A program made the position numbers and the translations under genes. A stretch of 64,000 nt of DNA from [Phialemoniopsis] sp. UDSM-2020 (Eukaryota > Ascomycota > Sordariomycetes > Thyridiales > Thyridiaceae), in NCBI GenBank assembly GCA_018873225.1, contig JAEILZ010000001.1, positions 6,138,001 to 6,202,000 of the forward strand, written 5' to 3'. How positions within the stretch are numbered: position 1 is the stretch's first letter; each line of letters opens with the position of its first letter. A model generated the notes under the pieces. That model was given only the letters and a program-made list of their open reading frames with translations. It was not told where the DNA came from and did no database searches. Shown piece by piece: positions 44,220 to 56,238 of this stretch.

Positions 44220-44600
44220 CCCACATTTGATAACAAGGCTTTTAAGAAAGCGGTACCAAGGACAATGTAAACCCAGAACGAGTCATTGTTGGTTGTGTGG
44301 AGGAATCTGCAACTGCGCGGTGCTACAGGAGGAACGTGTCGCTTCCAACAGGTCCACAGTATGAGTAGATACATAATATATAGTGTTGATGTGACTACAT
44401 ACACTATACTCTATCCGAATTACCCTGGAGAAGATGGCTTTTGGTGAACCTTGGAACAGAAGACTCTTTTGCGAAAAAGACCCACGTTTAAGAACGAACT
44501 TACTCCGATGACGGAAGTGGTATTTATCTTGTGTTGATATCTCTCAAGCAGAGTACAAATCATCATGTCATTGTATCGCTACAAGCTTCTCATGCTCCCC
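44220..44600. other. Convergent intergenic region
   Basis: Between the stop codons of the LaeA-like gene (+) and the Trs130 gene (-). Presumably both 3' untranslated regions. No repeat or further gene seen. Confidence 0.45.
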
Positions 44601-47600
44601 TCACACAACAACTCTCCCCTCCAGACCTCTCCCCTCGCTCTCCAACACCAGTGGCCCGCCCCCAGGCCCGCTCGCATCCAAGCTCACAGTCACCCTCGCC
44701 CGGTCGGCCACAACCCTAATCGTCTCTCCCAGGTTCCGGTGATCAGTGTCCGAAGCGTGCGCAAAGGTGTGCTCATCAAGTCCGCCGCCCGTCGAATGGA
44801 CCTCGCGGATATCAACTGTCGGGTAGGGCAGGAACCCTTCGCGGAGCGGAATCAGCAGGAGAGGAATATCCGCTTCGGTGTCGGGAGTCGAGCTCATGCC
44901 CTCCCCACTGTCGGGGTCCTCGGGAGCGGGAATGACAAAGTGGCCCTTTCGCCGCCCGCTGAGCAGCCAAGTGTCGGCAGGGGCTGATACCTCGTAGCTG
45001 AACTCAAGGTCCGTCGAGTTGGGTGGGAGGACAATGCCTGTCTCGGACGATCCGGTGTCCCAGATACGCGTCCACTTGAGGTGCAGCGTAGCAGGGATGA
45101 GCTGGTTTACGCATACAGTCGCGGGTTCCAGCAAGTCCGTGCTGACGCCATCAAGCAGAGATGGCAGCCCTTCTTGGAGGCGGATGTCGGTCGTGTGGAT
45201 GATGGTCAACGAGGGAATATCGACTGGGATCAAGATGGTCTGGAGTTCGCTCGTAGCCGGTGCCTCTCCCAGTAATGTCAGCTTCGGGTTCTTCCTCTGC
45301 CACTCGATGATCAACTCTGCTGCTGCTTTCGATAGATCAGACCCATCTACTGGAGAGCACCCTAGACCCGTGAAGTATCGTTCCCAGTGAACATTCACTA
45401 GGGACTTGGTCGAGAACTCGCCCAAAAGCGTCACGCGCTCGAGGTCATCGCCCGACAGTCCTCTCTGGATATGCTGGTTCACAGTGCTAATCAGGAATCT
45501 CGACAGATCCGAGATTGGTGTATCTTGAAGTTCCTCAGACAATGACGTTTCCACCAGAGACTCCAGCTCCTCTTGGACCACACTGTAGTAGAGCTTGAGA
45601 TACATCGTCTTCTTCGCTTTTGGTTTGATCTGCTGGCCTTCTTTCCTCGTCACCTTGTAGAGCAGGCCGGCAGGTTGTTTTGGAAAGATCGTTACGGGCC
45701 TGTCCGGCGGCATCCCAAAGTTCGAGTCGAAAATGTCGGAGCCGAGCAGCTCGCTCCGGTAAAGCCTTAAGGGGCTTGTGGTTGCTGTCGAGACAGTGAA
45801 GCGCTCGAACAGCGCCGCATGTTTAAACACGTCCTGGACATTAACACCTAGGGCGAGCCCCACGTTAATCAGAGGTGTCTTGGAAAACGTAAAGTTCCCA
45901 TGCTCAGTTGAATATGTGACATCAATCCTGACAGACACAGTGGCGACGTCTTGGTCAGTAGTAAAGGGGAATTGAATCTTGACCGATGTTCCGGCTGGAA
46001 CAGACTTGAAGTTGAACAGGCCTCCCTCGGTGGGTTTCAGGGTCTGTGCTTTCCCATCTTCAATTAATTTTGTCTCGCTTGTCAACAGGCGAAGTCCACC
46101 GGTAGCTGGCTTGATGCGTAGTTCGCAGTTCGTGACCTCATTCCAGCCACTAAGCAGCTCCAAGTCTAGGCAATTGTTCTTGTCGAGCTGCATGTGCTTC
46201 GCGCAAGACATGCGCACATCCAAGGCGCCAGATCTTTGATATAGTGTGATCCGCGGATGCCTCAAGACGTGGCTGGAGCCAGGAGCTTGGGTCTGCGTCG
46301 TATCTCGGTCATGGACGAAACAGAGCCTGCAGCTGGAGAGGCGTACCTGAGCAACCTCATAAGTCCCAGGTATAATTACCTACAGGTGTTAGCATCTCCT
46401 GTTACTGGTCTCAAACGTGCACCAAACTCACATTGCTGTGTAGCTGTATTTTATTCTTGCCCGGTGTCAACGTGAGCGGACCAGTATTCTCCACCCAGAT
46501 ATCTCGCGACAGGCTGCCTGCGTTGCTGACCAGCCGCACTTTGGCGTCGCCCACGCGAAGATCATCGGCGAGCAAGCTATGCAGACGGAGCGTAATTGAG
46601 AAGCTGTCTTGTCTTTCTTGGTAGACAGGCGCCCCTTCGAGGTCGATGTCCGTGAATAGAGTTGTCAAGGGGATGCATTCATCTTCCGGCAGTTCTTTCG
46701 ACGCCTCGAGAAGCTCATGCAGGGTACCCCGGATAGCATCCATGTCTGGGTAGGTGGTCTTTGCAACAGGCTTGATTCGCAGCGCCGCCTTGTCCTTAAG
46801 GCGGTCTCGTTCGGCCAAAGCGGCTTTCGTCAGCAGCTTCAAAGCAGCCCTAACAAAGTCAGGCTTGCGCTGAAGGCGCTGCAGACATCTTGAGTACATG
46901 ACTAACATGGATAGCTCTAGGAGACTCCAGCCGCTCTCGCCGAAAAAGGGAGTGCTGCGGTAGAAGAAGGTAGCTGCCGCTGCATAATCCCCAAGGTGGT
47001 ATTTGAGAACTGCTAGATCGGCCACATTCGCTTGGACGGAGTGTGTGTGGCTGGCGACGTTGTAGTGTCGCAGAGCCTTGTCGGTCAGTGTTTCGTACAG
47101 CCTGTAAAAGTCTTCCTTGTTGTCCAGGGCCGTGCGAAGCAGGCGGTTGTCAAATCCGGCAATGGTATGAAAAGCATCTTTTGCTGCAGGCGCCGCAGAT
47201 TCCGGCTCTGTCGTCGGCTCCTCATCGCCAAGATTGATGTCGTCCATCTCCTCTACTCCGGTTTCTCCCACAATCGGCACAGACTCCCAACCGTCACTCC
47301 AGCCCCTCTTCTTGCCGCATTCCTCAAGGATGTTGCGGGACAGCGTGTAGAGCTCCGCCCTCCTAGCAGCGAGGTCTTCCAGTCCCGCCTTAAGGAAATG
47401 TGAAGACGCAGCATCCGGGCCTGGAACAGAGTTGCGACGACCTGGGCCGGGAAACCCAGGGCTCGGGGGCGGCCTGCTACCAGGTCTGATGTTTAGTGAA
47501 GAGCTTCTGGCAGGATGCATCATTGTCTTTGGCTCCGGTATCGAGGCCTTGGGCTCGTGCACGTCTGTAGGCGACAGCGTCGACGGCGGGATGGGCAAAG

Positions 47601-49407
47601 CCTTGGTGGACGTCTGAGCGAGCACCTGTTGAGCAATGGAGAACGCATACGACGTTACTATGTTGTCGACAATCTCTGCAAGGGCACCTTCGGTCGGTAC
47701 TTCGGGACCAGACTCCGTCGAATGGAAGTCCTTGTCAGCGATGGCGGCGAGGATGTCCTGGCGCATGACCTGAGAGACGGCGGGGATGAATTCCAACGTT
47801 CTCCTGCAGATCTCCGCAAGCATCGATAGATTTTCTGTCTCGTCTGTTGCTTTTGGGGCTGGTACATTGGAGGCGACACCATAAAGAACGGACTCCTGTT
47901 GCTCCTTAAGCTTGGCCAAGAGCTCTTCCCGCGATGACCAAGCATTGCCCAGGCGCAGAAGGAGGGCGATCTGACGCGAAAAGATGTAGCAGCGAAAGTC
48001 AAAGACCGAGACATTATTCGCCAGAATCATCTCACGGTACTGCTTCTTGGTCGAGCTGATGGGAATGTCCTCGACAAATTCGGTGGAGGACTTATCCTTG
48101 GACTGCAAATCCACCGTCTCCTCATCGCCTCCGAATTCCATGTTCCCCTGCACGATTGATGCCAGACTTTTCTGTGCCATCTTCTTCAGGTCGTCAGTGT
48201 AATGAAGCAGCGAGCCAGCGTGAGTGACAGTTGAGCCTGCAGCTCCCTGCTCCTGGATGATGGTGTCCAGGCCAACACTGAGCTCGTCGTACCCGACCAG
48301 CGCATCCTCAACAAGCCCGACGCTCTCGAAGCCTCGAGCAAGACCTTCCTTGAGGATGAAGAAGGTGCAAAAGTTCCAGCCGGGCAGGCTTCGCTGTGTG
48401 TCCTTCTCGCGGATGTCCTCTTCATATTGGCCGACGCGCTTGTCAAAACTTGAAAGAATCAGGTCCTTCATCTTGTCGATCAGTTCGACCCAGGCGACCT
48501 CTGCATCCTTGTCATTTTCAGAGTAGCCAGTCGGCACGGCTGGGACGACACGAGGCAGCAGGTCGTAGGGCACATCGTTGACGCCAATGCGGATTTGGGC
48601 GACGCGATCGACGGTGACCTTGCCACTGCTGTTGAAGTCAGCCCGGAGCTTCTCGAGAAGCGTCGAAGAACTTTTGCCCCATCGCGAAGAGGTCTTGGTG
48701 AGATCCGAATTGGACGATCCATCCGGGCCCTTTCCACTAATCCGGGGTTGGGTGGCCGCTACCGTGTTGGGGATCACGACATGTGTGATCATCAACTCGA
48801 ACGAGTCGTGGTTCGCTGCTGCGCCAGACTTCTTCAACGCCGATACAGACGATGTATTGTTCTTGATCCATTCCCGTATCTCGCCCCGAACTTGCGACTT
48901 GTAAGAGTCATTATCGTCGCACCGTACCAGCAGAATCTTGAGGTAAGGGGTCCTCCTCAATCCTGGTATCTGGTGTCGTTGTTCCTTGCCAGCAGCCTTC
49001 GTGGCAGGAGCAGCATTAGAGTCAACTGTCTCCGTTGAGCCGGCCCGGCCTCCTATCGCTGCCGTCTGGAATCCATCATCGCGCCCTGATGCACTGCCAG
49101 ATACGCTGCCTGAGCGAGGCTGTGTCCCAGGTGTGCCCGCAGGTGAAGTGACGGAGAAAGGGTCGCTCTGGACGGCAGTGAGCTCGACGTGGAGAGTTTC
49201 GATCGATCGCAAGGGTCCGGCATGCGATTGCCAATGAAGGTGTCGGAGAGGAAGGCGGGGGATAAGACCCGGAGCTATGAGCTTGTAGACATCGTGGGGA
49301 TCGGAGTATTCGACTGAGAGGAGGACAACATGTTAGCATTATGCTAGGGGATGGACGTATGAAGGGCCCGTACCCGTGACTTTGGAGGTCGAAAAGGGCT
49401 GTTCCAT
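44601..49407 (-). CDS. TRS130: TRAPP II complex subunit Trs130/TRAPPC10
   Basis: Three exons: 49407-49374, 49313-46432 and 46379-44601, with introns of 60 and 52 nt; 1564 residues. TRAPP II acts at the late Golgi as exchange factor for Rab11/Ypt31-type GTPases. The tiny first exon encodes MEQPFSTSKVT and is followed by the conserved start VEYSDPHDVYKLIAPGLIPR and LPLRHLHWQSHAGPLRSIET. The foie-gras/TRAPPC10 middle (YTDDLKKMAQKSLASIV, DNKEDFYRLYETLTDKALRH) and the C-terminal beta-rich part (VIIPGTYEVAQVRL, HPRITLYQRSGALDVRM) are intact. The second intron has the branch ATGCTAACAC. Length agrees with fungal Trs130. Essential housekeeping gene. Confidence 0.93.
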
Positions 49408-49915
49408 GGCGAAACAGCTAGGGCCAGCCTAACGCATCATAAAGAGGTCGTATCAAGTGGAAGAGCAAAGCTTATCTGGCTCGCGATCCTGGCTTGGTGG
49501 TGTTTGGCTCGTGGCTTTTCCCCAGACCAGAGAGGCCAAGCAAGCACGAGCTCCAGTCTCGGCTCGTGGCACGCGTGATGGCGGGTGGGCGCACAGACCG
49601 CCTCGTGCTTGGCAAGGAGAGGTCCCCTGAAGCGGTCCCAAGCTAGTGGCCGTTTCCAGGGCGGTGAGGGCCCACGGTGGGTGGATGATTGGCCACCGCC
49701 TGCTGTAAACCGCCCGACGGAGGGGTCGAATGCCGGCAGAAAACGAGCGGCGTTGTGCTAAATTTTGGAGGGGTTTCGACATCAATGAGCAAAGATCTGG
49801 TGATTGCGCCATCACTGCCCTCTGCTAGAAAAGTATCCTCGTTCGAATAGTGTCAATCGAATCACGCTCTTCGACATCTGTAGCTTCCCTTATACCCTCT
49901 CCTGCGACATCTGCA
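49408..49915. promoter_or_regulatory. Shared intergenic region of divergent TRS130 and MRI1 genes
   Basis: 508 bp between the two start codons, so both core promoters should lie here. A 120-codon minus-strand frame at 49453-49815 has no resemblance to a known protein. Confidence 0.4.
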
Positions 49916-51203
49916 ATGACGAGTCTTCAAGCTATCCGTTACTCGCGGGGCAAGCTTGAGGTGCTGGACCAGCTGAGGCTGCCGCACGAGCACCACTACG
50001 ATGTCATCTCGACGAGCGAGGAGGCTTTTGACTGCATCAAGTCTATGAGAGTGCGAGGTAATTGTCACTTTGCATACGTATCCCCTCGTATACGTACTTA
50101 CGTGTCTAGGCGCACCCGCTATTGCCATTGTCGCAAGTCTGGCGCATGCTGTCGAGCTGGAGAATGGTGGTCACAGTAAGACTCGATCGCATTCCGTCAC
50201 ATTGATCAAGACTGACATTGCTGGTGCAGCCGCGACGACCGCCGACGAAATGATCGCGTACATCGACTCCCGCCTAAACTTCCTCAAAGAGAGCCGTCCC
50301 ACGGCCGTCGACCTGTCCAACGCCATCACCCTCCTCAAGCTCGCCGTCCGCGATGCCCAAATCGAGAGCCTCGACCACCCCGAGGCGCGCGCCGCCATAA
50401 CCAAGGCCTACATTGACGCGGCTGAGAACATTCTCGAGAAGGACCTGCGCACAAACCTGTCCATCGGCGACTTTGGCGCCAACTGGCTGCAGGGCCAGCA
50501 CCAAGCCACGCCCGAGCGCAAGATCTCCGTCCTGACGCACTGCAACACCGGCTCGCTCGCCACGTCTGGCCACGGCACTGCTCTGGGAATCATTCGCTCT
50601 TTGTATGAGCGCAACCTCCTTCTCCACGCCTACTGCACCGAGACTCGCCCGTACAACCAGGGTAGCCGCCTGACGTCGTTCGAGCTTGTCTTTGAGGGAA
50701 TCCCGAGTACACTCATTACCGATTCTATGGCTGCGGCGCTCTTTGCCCTTCAGAAGCAGCAGATGAACATCGGGGCCGTCATTGTGGGCGCCGACCGGGT
50801 GGTGCGCAACGGCGACACGGCCAACAAGGTGGGCACCTACGCGCTGGCTGTCCTGGCACGCTATCATGGCGTCAAGTTCGTCGTGGCGGCGCCAACCACG
50901 AGTATCGACCTCGAGACCGAGAGCGGACGGGGAATCAAGATTGAGGAGCGGAAACGGGAAGAGCTCACTCAGATCACGGGGGCATTGGTGAACCCAGATG
51001 GCAGCGTCGACCCTCAGAAGACGGCTAGGGTGGCCATCGCGGACCAGCGCATCAATGTGTGGAACCCGGCATTTGATGTCACGCCCTTTGAGCTAATTGA
51101 TGCTATCGTCACCGAGAAGGGCACGGTGGTTAAGAACAAGGACGGCGTCTTCGACTTTAGGGATGTCATGCCCGAGAGATGGGCAAAGGTCGTGGGTCAA
51201 TGA
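49916..51203 (+). CDS. MRI1: Methylthioribose-1-phosphate isomerase
   Basis: Three exons: 49916-50057, 50110-50175 and 50230-51203, with introns of 52 and 54 nt; 393 residues. It converts 5-methylthioribose 1-phosphate to methylthioribulose 1-phosphate in the methionine salvage pathway. Visible blocks are the start LQAIRYSRGKLEVLDQLRLP, MRVRGAPAIAIVASLAHAVEL, LTHCNTGSLAT with the catalytic Cys, GTALGIIRS, ETRPYNQGSRLTSFEL, VGADRVVRNGDTANKVGTY with the catalytic Asp, and APTTSID. The second intron is a multiple of three, so the frame reads through it. I treat it as an intron because GTAAGA, a GACTGAC branch and GGTGCAG are all present and removal brings the spacing closer to the family. Confidence 0.93.
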
Positions 51204-51278
51204 TGAAAGAATGCTAGATAAAATTAATGCATAGATGATCTAAATCTAATTGGTATATACTTCATGCTCGGGATGCGG

Positions 51279-52565
51279 CTATAGTTCAACATTAGATTTG
51301 CTGTTCAGTGCATGCTTGATGAGCTTCTTGTAGTCCTCGACAGCCTTCTCGAGGCTCGCAACCTTCAAGGCCTCGTTATCACCGTGGGCGACAAAGATGT
51401 CGCCGGGCCCGTAGAGGTACTTCTTAAACCCTTTTCCGCCGTCAAAGTTTGGGAGGTCGGTGCCATAGTTGACGATGACGGTCTCAAAGCCTAAGATGTA
51501 TTCGTTAGCGGAGGCGCAAGCTAAGCTGAGTCAATTCAACTTACCATCAACATCACAATCGGCGTACACGGCGCCATATCCGTTCTGGCAGTCGGCACTC
51601 AAAGCCTCGGCATCGACCTTCTTCAAAATCTCGTCCAGCTTGTCGATGATGACCTTTTGCCCGCCGACCTGAGGGCCCGTCGCGATGCGAAACGCCAGCT
51701 TGGCCACTGCATCCTGCGGGACCACGTTGGCCGCTACGCCGCCGTCCAACACGCCAATGTTGACCGTCGTGTTGCCGAACCGCTCGCTGCCCTCGAACTC
51801 GGTGGCCATGATCGCCGTCAGCGCGCGCACCAGCACCTCGTTGGCGCTCTTACCCAGCCACGGGTATCCCGAGTGCGCCGCCTTGCCCTTGGCCCGGACG
51901 TCGCACGCCATGTGGCCCTTGTGTCCGCACGCGAGCTTGTTGACCGTCGGCTCGCCGTAGATGCCGGCCTCGAGGGGCAGGGGCGGGTCCAGCTTGCCGA
52001 CGAGGTCGGAGAAGGCGCGCATGCCGTCGCCCGTGACCTCCTCGCCGACGACAAAGGCCAGCATGACGTCCTCCTCGCCGATCTCGCCGTTGCGCAGGAG
52101 CTCCTCGACGGCAACGACCTGTGCGGCCAGGCTGCCCTTGTCGTCGACGGTGCCGCGGCCCCGGATCTCCGTGTCGGACGTGACTCTCCCGGCGTCGATC
52201 GAGTAGGGGATGTAGGGCGGTACGGTGTCGATGTGCGACGAGACGACGACGCGCGGGTTTCTCGGTCGGTGCTTGTCGCCGCCGCGCCAGGCGAGGACGT
52301 TGAAGCGCTCGAGGTTGCCGAAGCGCTCGGTCGGCGGGAGGGCCTGATTGACGGCCGTGTAGCCCAGCTTGGTGAGGTAGTCGATCACAAAGTTGCCGAC
52401 TGGCTTCTCGTTGCCGGATATTGAGGGTATGTCGACCAGGTCCTTGAGTAAGGAGAGCAGCTCGTCGCGGTATGAGGGTGCATCTTGTGCAATTGGGGTC
52501 TGTTTTGTCGACGCAATTGCGCCGCCGAGAAGGCACGCTGACGCAAGAAATTGAGAGGACCGCAT
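51279..52565 (-). CDS. Secreted M20 metallopeptidase, acetylornithine deacetylase-like
   Basis: Two exons, 52565-51545 and 51490-51279, joined over a 54-nt intron; 410 residues. ATG 52565 is the first ATG and gives a signal peptide ([20 protein letters not shown]). The M20 di-zinc site is complete: SSHIDTVPP (His111, Asp113), [11 protein letters not shown] (Asp141), [10 protein letters not shown] (Glu175, Glu176), IYGEPT and the final VAHGDNE. The dimerisation lid domain is in between ([18 protein letters not shown]). The family includes acetylornithine deacetylase, succinyl-diaminopimelate desuccinylase and carboxypeptidases. With a secretion signal, a peptidase or N-acyl-amino-acid hydrolase role outside the cell or in the vacuole is more likely than arginine synthesis. 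Its last exon converges on the 3' end of MRI1 with 75 bp between stop codons. Confidence 0.9.
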
Positions 52566-53150
52566 CTTGAAGGTGTTCCCGATTAACAATGGAGGAATAA
52601 CAAGCAGAATAAAAAGAAAGAAAAGGACGACCGAGATCGGATGGGAGGAAGCTTGGGTTTATCAGGAGCTTGAGCTTGCCGTCCCCGCATCGGCCAAGTC
52701 TACAGTTACGTAGGAACCACGGTTAGCGGGCCCCACTCCCTGTCGCATTAAATTGCCCAGCGCTGTTTAGCGCTTCAACTTGCTGAGGAGCTTCTTCGCA
52801 CTCGCTGTTTAGTCCCTATCACGAAGTGCGAGTTGCCAGACTCAGTTTGGTCTGTTCATGGGATCGGCATAGATAGGTCAATTTCAGCCGTCGTTAACCG
52901 TGGGGAAGCGGGTGTTGATAACGGCCATGAGAATGAACCTTCATACTTTAGTCAAAAGAATTGACTGGTATGTCTGCTTATCGACAGTGGGATAGTCACC
53001 TCGAAACTAGAGACAGGACATTGGGGCTTTCTCAACATCAGAGCTCGAAAGGTAGATAGTACTGCATCTAAGAACGAAATATTTCCTTATAAGATGTACG
53101 CCTCTCAGACGTTGTCTATCTGCGAATGGTGTGTCTCTCTGCAGCCTTTC
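52566..53150. other. Intergenic stretch
   Basis: Between the start of the M20 gene and the last exon of the amino acid transporter gene, both on the minus strand. No supported feature. Confidence 0.45.
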
Positions 53151-54629
53151 TTATGCTCTATGACAAGTAAAGGGCCGCTTGAGACCCTTTTGGAACTCTT
53201 GGATCTAGTTCACCCAGTCAGCTTCTGGTCTACAATGAAATGAGCCAAGTCAACTTACAACACTAATCACGCTGGCATAGGTACCAACTCCCAAGATAGC
53301 GATTCCGAACAGAAAGACAACAAGGTTGATCATGGCAGAGCGGAGGTTGCGCCGCTCCCACCAGTAGCCCTCCTTGATCAGCATGAACCACATGACCGGC
53401 GGGAAGTAAAAAGCCAATCCCGAGATGAACAAGGACGCCTGAATTGATAGCAGCTGTTGGAAGAAGGGGATGGCCTCGGCAATGAGCCACACCAGGATGG
53501 TGATGCTCGAGATAAGCCCCAGCCAGGTGATCCAGCCCTTCTTGGTGTTGACGTAGCGGATGATCGAGTCCTTGTACACGCGCCCATGAATGAACCTGCA
53601 CACCACCGTCACGTTGATGGCCCCGGAGATGAAGATGACGGGCAGGGCCACGCCGAACGCCACGCGTGACAAGGTCGACCCAGCGGAGAGCAGCGCCGGC
53701 GATGCGACGGTCTGACCCACGAACGCGTAGATCAGGCCTCCAGTCAATGCGTACAGGACGACCATGACGCCGGTAAAGGCCCAGATGGACTTCATGTAGT
53801 CTGAAGGGGTGTGCATCTCCACCATCAGAGACGGCATGGCGGCTCCGTACCCATAGGCGAACACAATACCGTTGAGAGACCCAAAAATGTCTGCCACACT
53901 GAGATCCTTCTTGGGCCACGCGGACCATTCCGTTCCAGGGGGCACGAAGGTTGCCGAGTTGTTGGTGTTTTGAATGCCCGTGGCGATAATGGTGATGCCG
54001 ATCGCGGCGACGATGGAGGTAAAGTCGAGGTAAGCAAGGAACGCAATGTCTGTGAACGTAGGAGGTACCGCCAGGAGGAAGAGGACGATGGCCGAGATCA
54101 CTCCAAAGGCTACCGAGCATATGCCACTGTTCGACATGATTGAGAACGCCACCGAGCCCGTAAGGCAGTGGGAACCGACATTGAGGATGAAGACCGACGC
54201 GAAGATAGTACTGAAGATAGCGGACCCGTACTTGCCCATAAGCAAGGGCCCAATGTCAGCGTAGTGGGCGATATGCGGGTACTTGAGCTTGACCTGGCCG
54301 ATCACGTAGGCGGTATACACGGCGATGAGCGCCACAACCACGTTGAGGATCTGGCCTAGGACCATACCCAGGTTGGCAAAGACTGAGGGTAGCCCGAGAC
54401 TACCTAGAGCGATAGTCTCAACCATCATTACGATAGTAAAACGCTTCCAACCCATGCGGTGGAAGTTGGCCTCGCCTTCGATAGCCTTTTGTTGTTCATA
54501 GACGTTCTTCTCCGGGACGCCTTCACCAAGAAGTACAGCAGGTGCGGCTTGGATGTCATCTTCGCCATGCTTGACCTCTTTTGTAGGGACAGCAGAAGGT
54601 CTGTTGGGGCTTGAGGCTTCGATATCCAT
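53151..54629 (-). CDS. Amino acid transporter, AAAP family
   Basis: Two exons, 54629-53259 and 53204-53151, joined over a 54-nt intron (GTAAGT ... AACTAG, phase 0); 474 residues. The second exon holds only 17 residues and the stop, IQEFQKGLKRPFTCHRA. It fits the usual tail of fungal Aa_trans proteins, and reading through the donor would end the protein two codons later. The N-terminal cytosolic arm is followed by WKRFTIVMMVETIALGSLGL and ten or eleven hydrophobic spans (GQILNVVVALIAVYTAYVIG, SIVAAIGITIIATGI, FGSLNGIVFAYGYGAAMPSL, LISSITILVWLIAEAIPFF). The family moves neutral amino acids with protons, in plasma or vacuolar membrane. Substrate cannot be read from sequence. Confidence 0.92.
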
Positions 54630-54725
54630 GTTTTGTTTCGCAAATCCACGTTCGCTGTCTGAATACTAGCATTTACTGCGAGCAGGCCAAGATGAACCCC
54701 AAGACAAGAGTGCTCAGGAACAAGC

Positions 54726-54732
54726 TTATATA
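54726..54732 (-). promoter_or_regulatory. TATA-like box upstream of the amino acid transporter gene
   Basis: TATATAA on the minus strand about 100 bp before ATG 54629. Sequence match and spacing only. Confidence 0.4.
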
Positions 54733-55464
54733 GATCTACGTTCACCCCATATCCGCCCTGTCGGGCAGTGGACATCGCCCGCCACTGCATATTCCTGCTC
54801 CTGCTGATAGATCTGCCCCATGGGCAGGGTGTTTTGTGGAGTAGATACATTGACACTGAAAGCTGTAACCCTCGACACGAGCACTTGTGTGGAGCGATGT
54901 CCGCCACTCAACGCACGCTTATTCGAATAAGGTATCTCCATACGACCCTGTTGCACCAGTAAGCGGGTCAAGGCACAAACCTTAAACAGTCTTGCCTTGC
55001 TTGTCGTGACAACGAAATCGCGGAATTGCTTTGATAGTTTACCTTTGACGGAGTCGAGAACAGTCATAGTTGCACTCTACAAAGACAAACATCTTGCTTT
55101 AGTTATCTGAGTTGGCAAGTTACTTAGGCAGGACCAGAAGCAGCAAAAACGTAGCTCAAAAGTAGATGAGCTAAGGAGGTGGCCCGGCGGTTCGGAGCCC
55201 GGCCCGGGATGACCAATGTTGACAGCGGATGTGTTCCGGTCGTCGGTAGAGTACCGATCGACAAAAGTCGACATGTTTCTGGCAACCTAGGAGGTGTTCA
55301 TATATCTCTAGTAAGTTTCAGAGGACGCCTTCGGGTGTCTTGTGATAAGCGAATCATTTGTAGGCATCTCGCGGCGTCCATGGACAACGTTCAAAACATT
55401 ATTCACTTATCCACCAAGCATTTTCCCTAATACATTAACTTTGTCAAGACAGATGGCACTCAAG

Positions 55465-55600
55465 CAAGTAGGTGAAAGATTAGTTGACGGTTTACCTTTT
55501 CAATGTACCTCAATTCTTAACTGATCACCTTGGATTATCCCAATACCTAAGCGTATGGATCATCCAGTCTCTTCGTATCCTGGGTAAAGGTCCAATACGG
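55465..55600 (+). mobile_element. MITE-like element, copy C (right end lost)
   Basis: Begins with CAAGTAGGTGAAAGATTAGT and continues TGACGGTTTACC, then CTTAACTGATCACCTTGGAT, TATCCCAATACCTAAGCG and TGGGTAAAGGTCC, in the same order and orientation as copy A. The right inverted repeat cannot be recognised after about 55600. Confidence 0.75.
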
Positions 55601-56138
55601 TGCGATCCCTCATGATCAAAGGGTCCAAACACAAACACGTCAAGATCGAGACCATCGGAAGTAAAGCTCGCCAAAGGGATCGAAAACAAAAGTAGGGTCA
55701 CCGGGGTGTTAGGCAAGGCCGGGGTTGTGAAGGTTTTATTTCATCCGTGGAACACATGCTAGCCGCACTTTCAAGTCACCTCATCGAGGGCCGATCTTCA
55801 ACATCAGAATTGTTCTCAAGTGACAACAGTTCGCCCATAATCAATCGTGTCGTCCTACTCACATGTAAAATACACCAACAATGGCAGAGATTGTTCTATC
55901 GAAGGACCTTTCACGCCTCAACAGTACATATGTATGCAACCACCTGCTGTCAATCAGCGATATGATCTGGCCACAATGTCAGACTTCTTTGATTAAGACT
56001 GGCATAAATTATATCCGGGGCGGAGTCCAGGTATTTTGCCTGACAGCAAAGGGAATTTGCCGCCCTTTGAGCACCGGCAGATATTAACACGGCTCATAAG
56101 CTCGGTCGTCACTTTTGCCGTCCGCCAGGGTATGAACC

Positions 56139-56145
56139 TATATAA
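56139..56145 (+). promoter_or_regulatory. TATA-like box upstream of the DUF8021 gene
   Basis: TATATAA 94-100 bp before ATG 56239. Sequence match and spacing only. Confidence 0.4.
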
Positions 56146-56238
56146 CTGGTCAAGCATGTATCATGAGGTCTAGTGGCCTTCCAAGGAACCGTTGATCTTT
56201 CAAAGGATTCTGAACCCACGCCCATTTCGATTTGCACC

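Larger units (their letters stand above)
54630..56238. other. Intergenic stretch with MITE copy C
   Basis: Divergent region between the amino acid transporter (-) and the DUF8021 protein (+). It contains the element at 55465-55600. A 68-codon frame starting near 55880 lacks support. Confidence 0.4.
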
